Assembly: GCA_029706075.1 (NCBI GenBank)
Contig: JAINUG010000037.1
Location: 6,966,166-7,030,165 of the forward strand
Length of the DNA: 64,000 bases
Origin: Aldrovandia affinis
Taxonomy: Eukaryota > Chordata > Actinopteri > Notacanthiformes > Halosauridae
Direction of reading: 5' to 3'
This document shows positions 37,787 to 49,719 of this stretch, one piece after another. The notes beneath the pieces are model-generated. The model did not search any database and was not told the DNA's origin. It worked only from the letters and a program-made list of their open reading frames with translations. Position 1 is the stretch's first letter; each line of letters opens with the position of its first letter. Both the position numbers and the translations under genes were made by a program.

Positions 37787-38570
37787 TGCACCATTATGTC
37801 AGATAAAATAATAAAAATACTTAGGGCTTAAGAGGCAAATCATTTCCTTTGTGCTGTGTGCTAATTATTACTCAACATGTAATGCGCTTTATTTCTCTGC
37901 CATTGCCAATGTCTGCAAAGCTCAATATGTTCCACTGCTATAGGAGGGGCAGGGGGTCCCCTCAAAAAGAACAGCCTACACTTAAAACCTCCCTCCCAAC
38001 ACCTTTCTTTTTTTGTGCTATGAATAAATTCAGTCTGTCCCGGACATGAAAATGTCAAATACCTAAAATACACCTAGGCTAAATAGCGTATTAATTTTTA
38101 ATGTCCGCTCATCCTATGCTGCTATTCTCATATCTACCCTGTCTGCCAACAGCTGTTGCCGTCTCCCTCATTGGGAATTTATCTTCTATCCATGAGTATG
38201 GAGAGTAATGCTCTTAAGACGTGTATCTGCATCTACACTTGCAAACCTCCTTTTCGCACACTCTCCTGTGCCTTTGTTCAGCAGCAGTTCACACCTTGAA
38301 CGTGGCCCTTTCTACAGGACGCATAGCGGGTCAAACCGTGACTTTCAATTAAGGTGAAAATACTTCTGTAGTTCTTAAGCTACTGGCTTCAGATTTAGAT
38401 TGTTTCCGGGGCGAAAACCAGGGGCGGGTGAATATGTGAACACAATAGGTGAAATTCAAAATGTGTTTGAAGATTGCCGTGGTATGCGTAAAAACGAGAT
38501 CGGCGCTCGGGGGGAGGGTGGATGGGAGGTGGCGGGGTTGTTGGGAGCGCGGGGGTCGCTAACCGCGTGG
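35901..38570. other. Noncoding stretch, possible conserved element at 37570-37730
   Basis: At 37570-37730 the sequence is complex with TTAGATTGTGAAGG, AGTAATTAATCACATTGAAG and two GGGATT-type blocks (GGGATTACC and GGGATTTC), resembling a developmental enhancer. Nearby are two CCCATGGG palindromes (37324-37331, 37347-37354), a perfect 7-bp hairpin at 37361-37378 and a GA-rich tract at 37396-37458. Confidence -1.
37727..37786. repeat. (ATT)20 microsatellite
   Basis: About 60 uninterrupted bases of ATT/TTA trinucleotide. Confidence -1.
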
Positions 38571-38580
38571 CCCTCCTTAC

Positions 38581-38708
38581 CTTAACACGCCAGCTGCATA
38601 CTTGTGTCAGGCCAGTCAGGGTAAAGGGACGGGTTCGAGTGCCCAGGCAGTGACGGCAGCTGAGGATGGGTGGCACGGAGGGGTGGCCAAAGGGGGCGTC
38701 CCGCTTCC
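38581..38708 (-). other. Candidate 5' untranslated exon (ZNF536 or overlapping RNA)
   Basis: On the minus strand a pyrimidine tract of more than 60 bases (38715-38780) ends CTTTCTTTTGTGACAG. A 128-base GC-rich segment follows, then a donor AAG|GTAAGG (intron starts at 38580). Both sites are strong and lie in the right order and orientation to splice to the ZNF536 coding exon acceptor at 15703. The segment contains a complete tiny upstream frame, ATG CAG CTG GCG TGT TAA. Its one fully open frame would not join in phase with the ZNF536 start, so it would be untranslated leader. The caveat is that CT microsatellites easily imitate acceptors. The true first exon would lie further right. Confidence -1.
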
Positions 38709-41244
38709 CTGTCACAAAAGAAAGAGAGAGAGAACAGAGAGAGAGGGAGATAGAGAGAGGGGAGGGGGAGGGGGAGGAGGGAGGAGAGGGGGCAGAGAGA
38801 TGATGTCAAGTGAAATGTAACAAATTCAGCGAATTGCAGCAATACGCAGAGGTCAAGGAAATTCAACTGAAAAGGTTAAAGATGAAATCAGACTCCCGCC
38901 GTGCAGTGGGATGAAAATCTATCCCCCAAAGCAAGGCCACTGGTGACGCGCTGCAGACAAGAAGCTAAATACTGCAGAGCACTGTGGGATCTTTCATTTT
39001 CATCCGATCAATAAGGGCTTATATTTATCAGGATTCCAAGCAGCTGCCACTTCTGACAGCCTCCACTTTATTCTCTCACTCCTCCTCTCACTAAATCAGC
39101 CTCGTCCAGCAGACAGAAGACGCGAGGCCTTCAGAGCTATTTACACCTCCAGTCACAATTCCATTAAGAGCCCCTCTTTTTCCCGCTACAGAAACATGGG
39201 CTCTTATTGCTATATTGGCAGACATGGACACTCTCTCGCGGCCTTTCGTTCCCCCGTTCCCGGGCCAGTCGACACCACGTTAGCCCGGGGAGCGCCCCTC
39301 GTAGCGTCACCTGCGAGCTGGCGCCTATTTAAACGGTTTTCTCCTTTGTTCCGTTTTCGCAGAGAAAGAGTGGAAAAAGAGACACAGGGCACATAAAGAA
39401 GAGGAGCTAAAATTGCTCTGTCTCTAATCATCTGCACAACAATATTTGCTATCAGGCATTCTAAATAGATTATCACTGGTCCATCTGTGTCATTATTGAT
39501 TTATAAGGCTTTAAGCTGCTTCAGAAAGGGGAAGCTTTCCCACTACAGTACAAGGATCCTTGTAGAAATCAGAGACACGGTAATACGCAAGATTTCTGCA
39601 AGCTTTGCTTCTCTCAAACCTCTTCTTAAAAGGAATCCGGGGCTACTCCATGACATAATAAAAACTCAGGGAAAGCTTTCGGTAGGACGCGTTGAGCATT
39701 TATCGATCCGTCTTCGAAAAGCCATTTACTTTGTGGCGGCTTGATGTGTCCAAGCAGCCACTTTCCATACGACGCACTTGCATATGTCTATTGATGTTTT
39801 CCATAAAATGTAAGATTCATACCGAGCCCCAAATAGATGCATGCTACATGATAATTGCGATTCAGAGAATAGTCATAAGAGGCATTTCTAGCTACTAGCT
39901 GCTGGTGGTGAACGTACAGTAGGACGGGTTCAGATCCTAGTAACTACAACTAGTGCTATGAATGCACAATTTTGTGTCTCTCTTTCAGTGCGAGTTTGGG
40001 AGGAGGGGAGGAAAATGAAAAAAAAAAAAAAACACAAAAACAAGGGACATCATTAACATATGAATACTGTATGCAAATGGTTAGGGAAGAGCAGATGTTG
40101 GTGCATTTAATTGACCTATATGTGAATTGCATCCAAACCTTTAACTCTGTTAGTACACTGGTGCCCAATAGTTGTGGATCCAGAGACAGACATACACAAC
40201 AACACAAACAAAAAAAAAGAGAGGGGGAGAGAGTGAGAGAGCAAAAGATAGAGGGAGTGAGATGGAGAGGATGAGAGAGAGACAGAGAGAGTGAGAGAGA
40301 GAGAGAGAGGGAAGAGGACGTGTCTGGAGGGAGAGCCGCCACTTGACAGGGGTGTTGTCAGGGCTCGGAAGAAGCCCAAATGAGGTCCCTGTCACCGTCA
40401 TTCCCGTCATCCGCGTTTTGCCTTCCTTATAGATGACATCATCATGTGGCTGTGTAAATCGATCACTTAACAGCGCTTGGAGAATGCTGCAGTGTGCGGC
40501 GCATTAAAAAACAGTTTTTATTCATTTTCTTTCTTCTCCTCCTCCTCCGCCTCCTTCTCCTCCTCCTCTTTCGCCTTCTTTTTCTTCCCCTTTCATTCCT
40601 TTTTTCTCCCCTTTCCCCCTCTGTCTGGTAGAAATGCCATACGTCTTAAGCTGAAATGTTTGCATGAGTGAACCATGAGAGACATAGATGCTATTTCAAT
40701 CTGGGTGCTTTTATTTCTCCCCTTCTTATTCTCTGAGAATGTCATTAAATTGTATTAAATAGCCTTTTGTCCAGAGGGCAAGGACCACCCGATATATGAT
40801 AATGTATTAATGCCCCCGTGTTCTAGCCACTGAGCTGAAACATTTTAGGTCTGACAGAGGCAGCACAGGCATGGAGGACCATTGTGTGTGCACAGCTCGC
40901 TAACAACTGTGACACATACTAATAGAAACATACCTAATAAATTACAAGCTTTCAGGCTCTGGCAAGCTGACATTTTCTCTGCGAGCGGGACAATTTTATA
41001 TTTGCTGCGCAGAAACCAAATTGCATCACATGGAGATGCCAGCGGATTAGCATAAAAATTAACACTTAAATTTCAGCTTATTGTCAACCCCTTTCCTTCT
41101 CCTCCTGCCACACAACAATCAATTCCTCTTATAAATCTGATTAGATTTCATGACACTTATTATTCTAGGCATGTCCCTACACCGCATTCGCAAGCTTGAA
41201 GACTATTTGTTTAAATAGAATTAAGAAGCAGATAAATCTATAGG
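38709..41244. other. Noncoding stretch with possible conserved elements
   Basis: GA-rich DNA at 38720-38800 is the pyrimidine tract of the candidate exon read from the other strand. The segments 38960-39180 and 40970-41100 are complex and repeat-free. They hold TTTCATTTTCATCCGATCAA and GATTAGCATAAAAATTAACA type sites and look like developmental conserved noncoding elements. A GA-rich tract lies at 40219-40310 and a CTCCTC tract at 40533-40620. No gene is visible. Confidence -1.
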
Positions 41245-41253
41245 TGTCTCTCT

Positions 41254-41298
<45 letters not shown>

Positions 41299-41360
41299 GT
41301 TCTCCCTCTCTCTCTCTCTCTCTCTCCTCTCCCCTCTCTCTCTCTCTCTCTCTCTCTCCC
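41245..41360. repeat. Long interrupted (CT)n microsatellite
   Basis: Three CT runs separated by CTGTTCTCC and CTCTCCC interruptions. It ends in CTTCCCAG, an accidental-looking plus-strand acceptor with no partner donor nearby. Confidence -1.
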
Positions 41361-42530
41361 CTCTTCCCAGTGCCATCCTTCATCCGTTTCTCACACTGTA
41401 ACATCGACAATTGATTACAAACACTAATTAACATACGAGAAACGAAACTTGCAGCGTTTTACATTTAGATAGTTTATTATTTACATATTTACTGAGCGCG
41501 CGCCCTTGTGTTTGCCATCCTCTCGTTTGCGCTCGTATCGAGACGACGTGCCACAGTGTATACGGAAACAGGGGGTGAAAAATACAATATTCTCAATAAC
41601 ACAAACCTCAACATTTTGACACCATTTTGACTGGAAATGGAAATCTGAAAAGCGGTGGGGTTTTTTTATAAGTGTGTGGCACTGGACAAAAACATAGGGA
41701 ATTTATTGATGCTAATCGGGCCACTTATTTGCTTCGTATCGCATAAACTACGCTTTTGTGTCTGATTTCAGAGACATCTCTGGTAGCAGCTATGACTAAA
41801 CAACGGTGATTCATTTTTAACATCAAAAACCACTCTGCATTTTATCAGCATGTTTGCAATCATCCTGAGGATAAAAGTAAAATCAAAATTCAATGGAGAA
41901 TTTAATTATATAGCGGTTACGGTTTTATCATTTTTCATATCAGATCAAGTAATCTTATAAACGACAAGACAAATATCCTATATTCATACTGAGGGAATAT
42001 CCTTGCTTGGGTTTATTTTATCCCCATGCAGGAAATACCTATAGTCTCTACAAATGCATCCATTCATCCCTAGGAGTTGCACTAAAACATCTGATGGTAT
42101 TAAGGTTCGTGTGAGAAATAAAGCAACAGTGTGAGAATCGTTTCATTTTGGAGGCAGGTCTTTGGGAAACTCTTTGGGATCCACTGCAATTAAATAATTG
42201 TCAATGTACCGCGTTCGAAAACACTGTTCGCATAGTAAACCAACTGAGTGCTGTGGAGGCTTGTGGGATTTCTATTCTCTTTTTTTGTTGTTGCTGTTTG
42301 GACAAATGGCACTTCCTCCCATCCAGATGTCTTTAAGTACACTTTATCCACCACCCCCCCCCTCACTCCAAGAAAAAGAAATGCATCTAAACACGTATTC
42401 ATAACCGAAATTCCTCCCGTGACCTTAAAATTGCCAAACACAGTTATTTCATGCATCCTACGCGAGTCAATTTTAAGGTAAGTTAATGTTAATCAGAAAC
42501 AAAGGTTAGAGCTGTGGGTGTAATGTGATT
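41361..42530. other. AT-rich noncoding stretch
   Basis: No gene, repeat or structured element is recognised. Confidence -1.
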
Positions 42531-42800
42531 AACTTTCGACGGCGTCCCCGTATTCAGCGAGTGCGGTTTTGGGGGTGCTCTGTAGCGGAAAGCAAGGGCC
42601 TTTTCTCTTCTCTTGTTTCCCCCCCGCTCACGCGCTCGGCGTGTGCGGTGCCTACACGCGGGTGGGTGATCGAGTCGTACCGGGCCCGAGTGTTTAATAA
42701 CTCGGGTAATGGAGCTGGATGGGCTGCCGGGCCTGTACCACGGTTCTGGGGGGGGGGGGGGAGGTTGGTTGGGGAGGGAAAGAAAGCCACTGATGTTATA
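42530..42800. other. CpG-rich block
   Basis: Frequent CpGs (CACGCGCTCGGCGTGTGCGG near 42629) and a G12-like run at 42747-42760. Overlapping frames on both strands carry no domain. This is a promoter-like candidate. Confidence -1.
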
Positions 42801-45730
42801 AGTGGATAACAGCAGCTCCTGCTATGCAGCAGCGCAGGCACGGAATAATTTAAACCAGCTAACCCCTATTCTTATGTTAACAGGGCGAAAATGAAATGGG
42901 CCACCCAGCACTAAAAAACGTGGATCTGTGCTCTAGGAAAAATAATCTATCCCCCCCACCGCCCCCCCTGCTTTTTTCTGATCGCTGTTACTCTACATAT
43001 AAGGACTGACTCAACTTCTACCAATACATTTACTGCACTTTTAAGCGTATTACTTTTCACACAATTTAAGAATAATAAACTGGGTGCTTAACTAAGCTAT
43101 TTTCTGTCTGCAGTAGAGCACAATAGCGGGGGAGTTTTGAAAGTCTTTAAATTCAGAGTAAACACTGAGTCCTTTGTTGATGGTAGGTTCTTTTTTTCTT
43201 TCTGGCCTATTTTGTTTTTTCTTAAAACAAAACTTCCTCTTCCAACATCTGAGGAGCACACCTCTGTGCTATTTTATAGGTTAGATCCTGCTGTATAGAA
43301 AGCAATATCTTATACCAGAGGTTTGTTTTTATGAGTGTGCCTAATTAACACAGCATGTCCTATCTTTCAGCCATCTAAGCCAAGGTCTTTATTTAAACAA
43401 CTTTATTGTGAAATGTTTGCATTCTCAGCATTCACGGCCCACACACACAGATTATTATTTCATACCTCTTTAGGACATTCTGAAAAGTTTATGCTCCGAG
43501 CAGTTATTGTTTTTGATTACAGCACTTTTTGGATGAATCCCCCTCTCCCAACGCCACCCCCACTCCAATCCCCAACCCCCTCCATGAGTTCTGCTAAAAA
43601 CATGTTTACAGAATCCAACTCTGAACCTGCGTTGGAAACAAATTCAGCATTTTACATATGATTTATAACATCGGGACTAAACAATTTGTGCTGGACCGAG
43701 TCGCACTGTTTAATTTCGGGCCTGACTTTTTTCCCCTGCCTGTTTTGTTTTTCAGCAACGTGTTATGGAATCTAAAATGAGTTAAGTGAGACGAAGACAA
43801 AATGTTTACATCTCATCGCCGTGGCCCTGAAGCAACTACAGCAGCAGCCCGTAAACTCCAAGGCTTTATAAATTACATTAGCGTTTTACTGTGCCATTAA
43901 ACAACGGACCATTAGGTGACCCTCGCAGAAAAGTATCGCAAAGGTCTATGGGAATCTGTCAGTCACGGCATGTGAGGGTGTACGTGTAGGAGGCTTAAAA
44001 ACAGGTTTCTAGGTAATGCTCAGGCTAAAGGTGGTCCACAATGTGGAAAGACAATGCAACATGAGTCGTGAGTGGTCGATGTACCATGTGACTCTTACAA
44101 GGTTTGAGTGACAGACTATCGGTGAAATGGAGAGAGGGCAAAGCACTGTCACATGGTTAAATGTCAGTTGAAGAGGGAGGACTCCTGTTCTGACCCGCAC
44201 CTGGCATATGTTCTGTGCCACAAGTGTCACACGTTTTCTCCCAGGAGGGTAACACGCTGCTTGTAATATTTGGGGAAGGTACTGAGGAATAAATTAGAGA
44301 AATGCTCCACGGAACAATCACACTCCAACAGAGGAACGCCGATTGACTGCAGAAAAACAGCCGCTAAGGGCTAGTCGTGAATTTAAGTCACATTCTGTAA
44401 GATTTCTCCAATCTTTAAATCTTCGACACAATCTCTGTCTTCAATCATCTCAAATACTCATTCACACTAAAATGCTTTGGGTTTATTTCAGTTTATTTTC
44501 ATCCCTGTGGGGGGAAAAATATATATCGTTTTACCTTTCAAAAGAAAGACCTAACCATAATATGTCTCCAATTGCATCCCCTAATCCTATTTTTTCTAAT
44601 AAAACATTAACTGATCACTTGGATGAACCTTTTCTATGCTGGCTTGTTGGGAAAATCCACTTAAATGCTTACTCTAACATCAGAGTTACATTATGTGCTG
44701 TAGGAACAGGATGCTGCGCTACATGCCGGTTGAGCAATTATCATGACTCTTTTAAAGTAACGATAGCAGTGGTAGCCTACAAGCATATCCTCTGCAAGCA
44801 GGAGCACTTGGCAGGGGCTTCTTTCACCGCCCTGCTGAGGGAAACTGTCTGACACCCTTTCCTGAGACCAGGAGCGCACCCCTTCCAGACCAGTGAAGTC
44901 CCATTTGGGCAGATAAAGCCGAAAAATAGTATCACTAAGACACTCTAACAAGTGCTCTTCAGTGTTGTGCAGATGGGAGCTCCAAAGCCAGGGCTGTCAT
45001 CTTTTGATTAAGAAAAGGAAATGATTTCACTTAAAAGATATCTACCCCCCCCCCCCCAAACCCCCTCTCGCTTTTCTGTACTTTCACACCCTCCTGTTCT
45101 TTCCACTCTGTCCCTGCCTGGACGCATTGGCTGCACTGGGCCCTGCGGTTACGGTGTCAGCTCAACAAACCACCTCCTCATCCGCAGAAACATCCAGGTT
45201 CTTAACAGTACGTCATAAACTCCTTCGCCGTCGTCTTTGGTGTATGCAGCTTACGGTGATTTAAACGAAAAATTTAAACAAGAAGAAACAAACAAACAAA
45301 AAAAACAGCTAAGCTTCCCTCTGATTAACGGCATTCCTCAGCTGGAGAGACGGGCTGTGCCAGTTCACTGAACCGCGACAAACTAAAGAGATGAGTGGGG
45401 GGTCAGGGACAGTGACTGAGATATGGACAGACACACTGGACCCATTCAACGGCAGCAGAAACAACAAAAAGAAGAGGGAAAAAAAACGATCTCCATGTTA
45501 AACAATAAAGGCCTCTGGGCGTTATGTCCACGGATATGTGCGCTAATGCTAAAGCCGTATTTTTGGAGCTTTACCAGAATGGTGTGGTGTGTGTCACTCA
45601 AAAGCTGAAAACCAGGCTCCGAATACCACCTCAGGACCCAGAGTTCCTGCTTTGCCGCAACACCAGGCCCATCGGTGTGTGGCTTTAATACTCTTTCATA
45701 ATATTTCCTTCTCCTCTTTCTCAAATCTCA
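42801..45730. other. Noncoding stretch, no gene seen
   Basis: AT-rich with C-runs at 42951-42968 and 45044-45065. The longest frame (44343-44852, plus) has no recognisable motif and a composition like the surrounding noncoding DNA. Confidence -1.
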
Positions 45731-46330
45731 CCCCACCTCACCCTGACAGAGTACTCCTCTGTCTCTGATAAACAGACTGTGGGGCAGAGATGTCCTCTGA
45801 GCTTTGGGCCAGCAGTGACCATGAGCCTCCAGTCAGAGGGTGGAGGCCCACTGGGGAGAGAGCTATGCGCCGAGACTTCGCCATCTCGCCTGGCCGGAGG
45901 TCACCGACCCCGCCCTCGCCCCGACGGCCCGGTCCCTCTCTATCTCCCCTGCCATCCATTCCTTCCTCCCACTGTCCCGGGCCAAACCCCCTCCACGGTC
46001 TCCGGAATGTTCTGCAGCAATGCACGAGATGATCCAAGAATCAGGACCAAACGGTCCCCCCCGTCGCCTCGAGCAGAGGCATGTTTGTGGACAGTCTCCT
46101 CGCCGACGTTAATGGATCAGGGTGAAGCGCTCGTCGGAAGCGGCGCTGTTTTAATTCGCTCGGGGGAAAACAGATCGAAGGGAACACCTGGCTGCTGTTG
46201 AGTAAGCACTATCCCACCAGAGTCGCTCGCGCTGAAATAGGAACCGCCTCGTGGATTCATATCACCGATGCTTCGATCCACGGAACCCACAATTCGGCCG
46301 TCGAGCTGACGCTCCTACCCCCGCCTGTCG
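45730..46330. other. CpG- and GC-rich block, largest in the distal half
   Basis: About 600 bases of GC-rich sequence with many CpGs. Overlapping frames on three frames and both strands are the usual shadow of GC-rich DNA. Among the distal blocks it is the best candidate for a ZNF536 promoter or a bidirectional regulatory island, but no transcription start signal is clear. Confidence -1.
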
Positions 46331-49300
46331 CACCTCGTCATTTCACAACTGTGGCCATTTTTACTTTTCAATCCCTGGGATTCTGAAGGACTACATTCGA
46401 CAGCAGGTACTTGCATGGCGGCCAAATACCTTGAGAACAACTCACTCAACAAAAGACCAAATTTAACAGATGGAAAAGCATTAGCTATCCATCGTGCGAC
46501 AGTGCAATACTAATCGACGAATTAATGACTCTACGAACATGCAGGAAGGAAGTCAAAATGTGAGCACATCAGTGTGTGGAGAGTCACAGTCTGAGTCCCT
46601 GTAGATGGGGAGAGAAAAGGTGCCTCTCAGCAGTTTTTTTGAGCTGATCCACTCGGGCCCCCCGGTTCCCAAGGCGGCCCCCTCCTGTGAGACGTGGCCC
46701 GAACGGCCCACATGCCGCACACACTGCCTGCGCTCTGACACCACGAGTCCACGTGCCGGAGCGCTATCGATTGCACCTGGCTCCAGTGCACTCTCACTGG
46801 TGTCATTCAAACCCTTTCAATTTTTAATCACTGCTTCAACACCAGACCCCCCCATGGGCCCCCCAACATCAAATCTGAACACACAAAAAATATCTGTTCC
46901 ATCTCTTTATATAGACCCCCCCAACCCCCTCCTCTAGTTCTATTTGACCTTGCGCACCAATATTCATTACATCATTAGGTTACCTCTTCATTAACTTTTC
47001 ATCGTTTATGGTGGCGCTTTATCAAATGCTATGTTTTGTTGGGCTGCAAATATAGAGCTTGCCCCAGCAGAGGTACAGCAGCACTCCTTTTATCGGGGTC
47101 TCCTGGACAATGCCACGTACAGCACAGTAGTGTCCTTTTGCTGTTATCTGAACCCAGGCCCCTGTGATTCGCAGTGAATGTTTAGGACAATGCTATCTAA
47201 GAAACATTCAAGCTAGTCATATTACCTTAGGTTTTGGACTATTGTTTTCATTTCATTACTGAGTTTGATTGATTTTGTAATTTGCTTGACTTTTTTGCAC
47301 CATCTTCTACAAAAAATGTGCATAAAAGCATTTGAGTCATACAAAAATCTTGTATACATATATTTGTGTGTTCTGTCCTTTCAAAAGACTGAGAGACATT
47401 CTGTTCCCAGTGTAACACGCCACTGCCATCACACTGCAGATTCTCCTTAAAAAGTTTGGTCACTGACCGTATTTGGTGATTATCAATGGTAAAATTTAAA
47501 AAAACATGCAGCTGGCATTATCTGTGGCATCTTCAACAACTTCAATGTCTTCAACGACCCTCTTATGTGTTTCTGAGATGTTTGCTATTTTATACATTCA
47601 TCTGTGTTGACAAAGCCGAACCGTGTGTGTAGTTTTTACACAATCCATCACTTCTCCTTATTTGCTGTTGCTCCGGCCACTTCCAGAACCTTGCACTCCA
47701 ACAGTCTTCACTGATCGCCACAACCTTGTCTGGAGTTGGTGCAAGAGACGTATTCCGCAACACATTGAAGTCTACAGAGCGTCCTTACCTCGTTCAGCAA
47801 TTATAAAAGGCTAATACACTGGGAGTCAAGAATTTCATTGAATAAAAAAAAATAATAAAAAAAACCCTCTTGAGATCTGCTCAAACGCTAATAATATATC
47901 TTAAAACTAGTGGGGAAAAAGCTTTATGCGCAAAATGCAAATGTAAAAGGAGAACACAATGTAATTTAAACTGGGCCAGCCTGGAATGGATTTATCTTAC
48001 CAATAGTAATCTAATTTCCCCCTGTTATTCTCCTCTCTTTTTAAACCGGACCTTTATAATATTAACATGGAAAAGCAGGAGTGTATATCTTGCATTATCC
48101 ATGTACTTTGGTGTAAGGGTAGCAGCCCTGATAATCATTTATGAAAGCTATTCTGAGGCCACTGCTGGCTTGACTGTCTCCAACACAATGATCCAGTCTC
48201 TAGAGTCTCCCTCTAAGTCAACATCTGCCCCCGTTGCTCTGTGAGAACGGTGTTACACAAAAACCCACATCAAAACCCGGATAGTTGGAAACAGTAAAAT
48301 AAATATATTTGGGGAGGTAACAGCGTGACCTGCTTTATGTGCAATATGTGTAACAAAACTGCCAAGGACACAATCGAAAACTTTGTAGATGAAAAAACAG
48401 GAAGAACAAAGCAGGGCTGATTTGTATCCTGTATGTTCTTTTGTTTTTTTGTGTTTTTTTTCCACCAGAGCTTTAATAATGAAATGATTTATGTGTAACA
48501 TTTGGAAGAATGGGTCCACATATGCTTAAAAAAGACATTCCATGCAGCCTGCAATGTAAAAAAAAATAGAAAATATTAAAATAAATAAATGAGCCCAGCG
48601 CTCACACACAAAGCCCGGCTCGTCCGATATTATTTAGGGAGACTCATATTTTCCGAGCAGCTGCATAGCTGAAGAGAGGTGGGCTGATATATTCTAATCA
48701 CTTTTTTAGCGTGGCTGATTATCACATCAAATGGTCTGAAGAGTAATTTGTTGTTTTAACATAGAATCGCTCAGTAGAACAGAACAAAACTGTCCTTCTT
48801 CAAGATCTGGGTTCATCCTACCCCCATAAGAAGATTAATCAGCAAGGGGGGGGAACTAGGCCCAACTTTTTTTGTTCCTCCTTCTTTCAGTTTCGAGCCT
48901 GCTCAAGACTTTTGTCCCAGGCTTGAGAATGTACTGTGAAAATCCCACAGGCGTGGAGTGTACAGTAGACCTCCCGCAAATTAAAAGGCATCTTCTAACG
49001 TAAACGGATGTTATTAATCATTGCAAAGCGCTCTTAACTTATCATCCCTCTCTCGTGAGGTAATGCCTTTTTTCCCCACAAATGTTGAATTTCAGGAACA
49101 GAAAAAAGCCCCAACTGCGTTGAACATGCTTGGTAGATGTAAATAAAAAATGTATGCCTTTGAGAAATGAAGCACCTCTTCTATGGTCGCCCCTTTGCCC
49201 TCCTAACTCGGGTTCGGAAGCGTTGCATTCAATAGGAGTTTCTGTTTCGTTTTCGTTCTTGAAGGAGGAGGGAAATGTACTGTCCGCGTACAACACAGCT

Positions 49301-49697
49301 TAACGTGAGTAATATGATTTATGCGGCTAACTGGGCTTTGTGAGTGCAGGGGTATCCTTCATTCTTGATGTCTTTTCAACTGTCCCACTGTTCCCTTTCC
49401 TGTACTTCCTTTGCTCTTTTCTTTAAGAGATTGGAGTGGTCCACGCTCTGCTCTGGAGATTACTCCTAGTCATCCGCAGCCATAATCCATTATAATATTG
49501 GAAAGTTCTGCAGAGTTCAGATTGAATCTGTGTAATAATGACAGAGCGCATCATCCCACAGCCTCCCTAAGCCCCCGCTCTAAAATAGTTGGGTCTACTT
49601 TGGCGCACAGCATTACTGTCACGCTTTTCAGAAAGGAAACATTACAACATGTTTCCTGATGCATTAGACGTACATCAGGACCTTAAGGGGTAATTTT
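46331..49697. other. Noncoding stretch, no gene seen
   Basis: AT-rich with a GC patch at 46650-46790. At 47787 the minus strand reads GAG|GTAAGG, a decent donor without a convincing exon behind it. Confidence -1.
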
Positions 49698-49719
49698 TAT
49701 ATATATATATATATATATA
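49698..49719. repeat. (AT)11 microsatellite
   Basis: A run of alternating A and T of about 22 bases. Confidence -1.

Noticed and set aside
39890-39960. B-box-like GGGTTCAGATCC
   Set aside because: No A box, stem pairing or SINE tail is visible.
41255-41370. Plus-strand splice acceptor after a CT run (CTTCCCAG)
   Set aside because: No matching donor follows within a plausible exon length; microsatellite CT runs imitate acceptors.
44343-44852. 169-residue plus-strand frame
   Set aside because: No domain, no splice context, and composition like the surrounding AT-rich DNA. A frame of this length can occur by chance in 64 kb.
47784-47830. Minus-strand micro-exon ending GAG|GTAAGG
   Set aside because: The acceptor is weak and the implied exon is about 38 bases with no supporting features.
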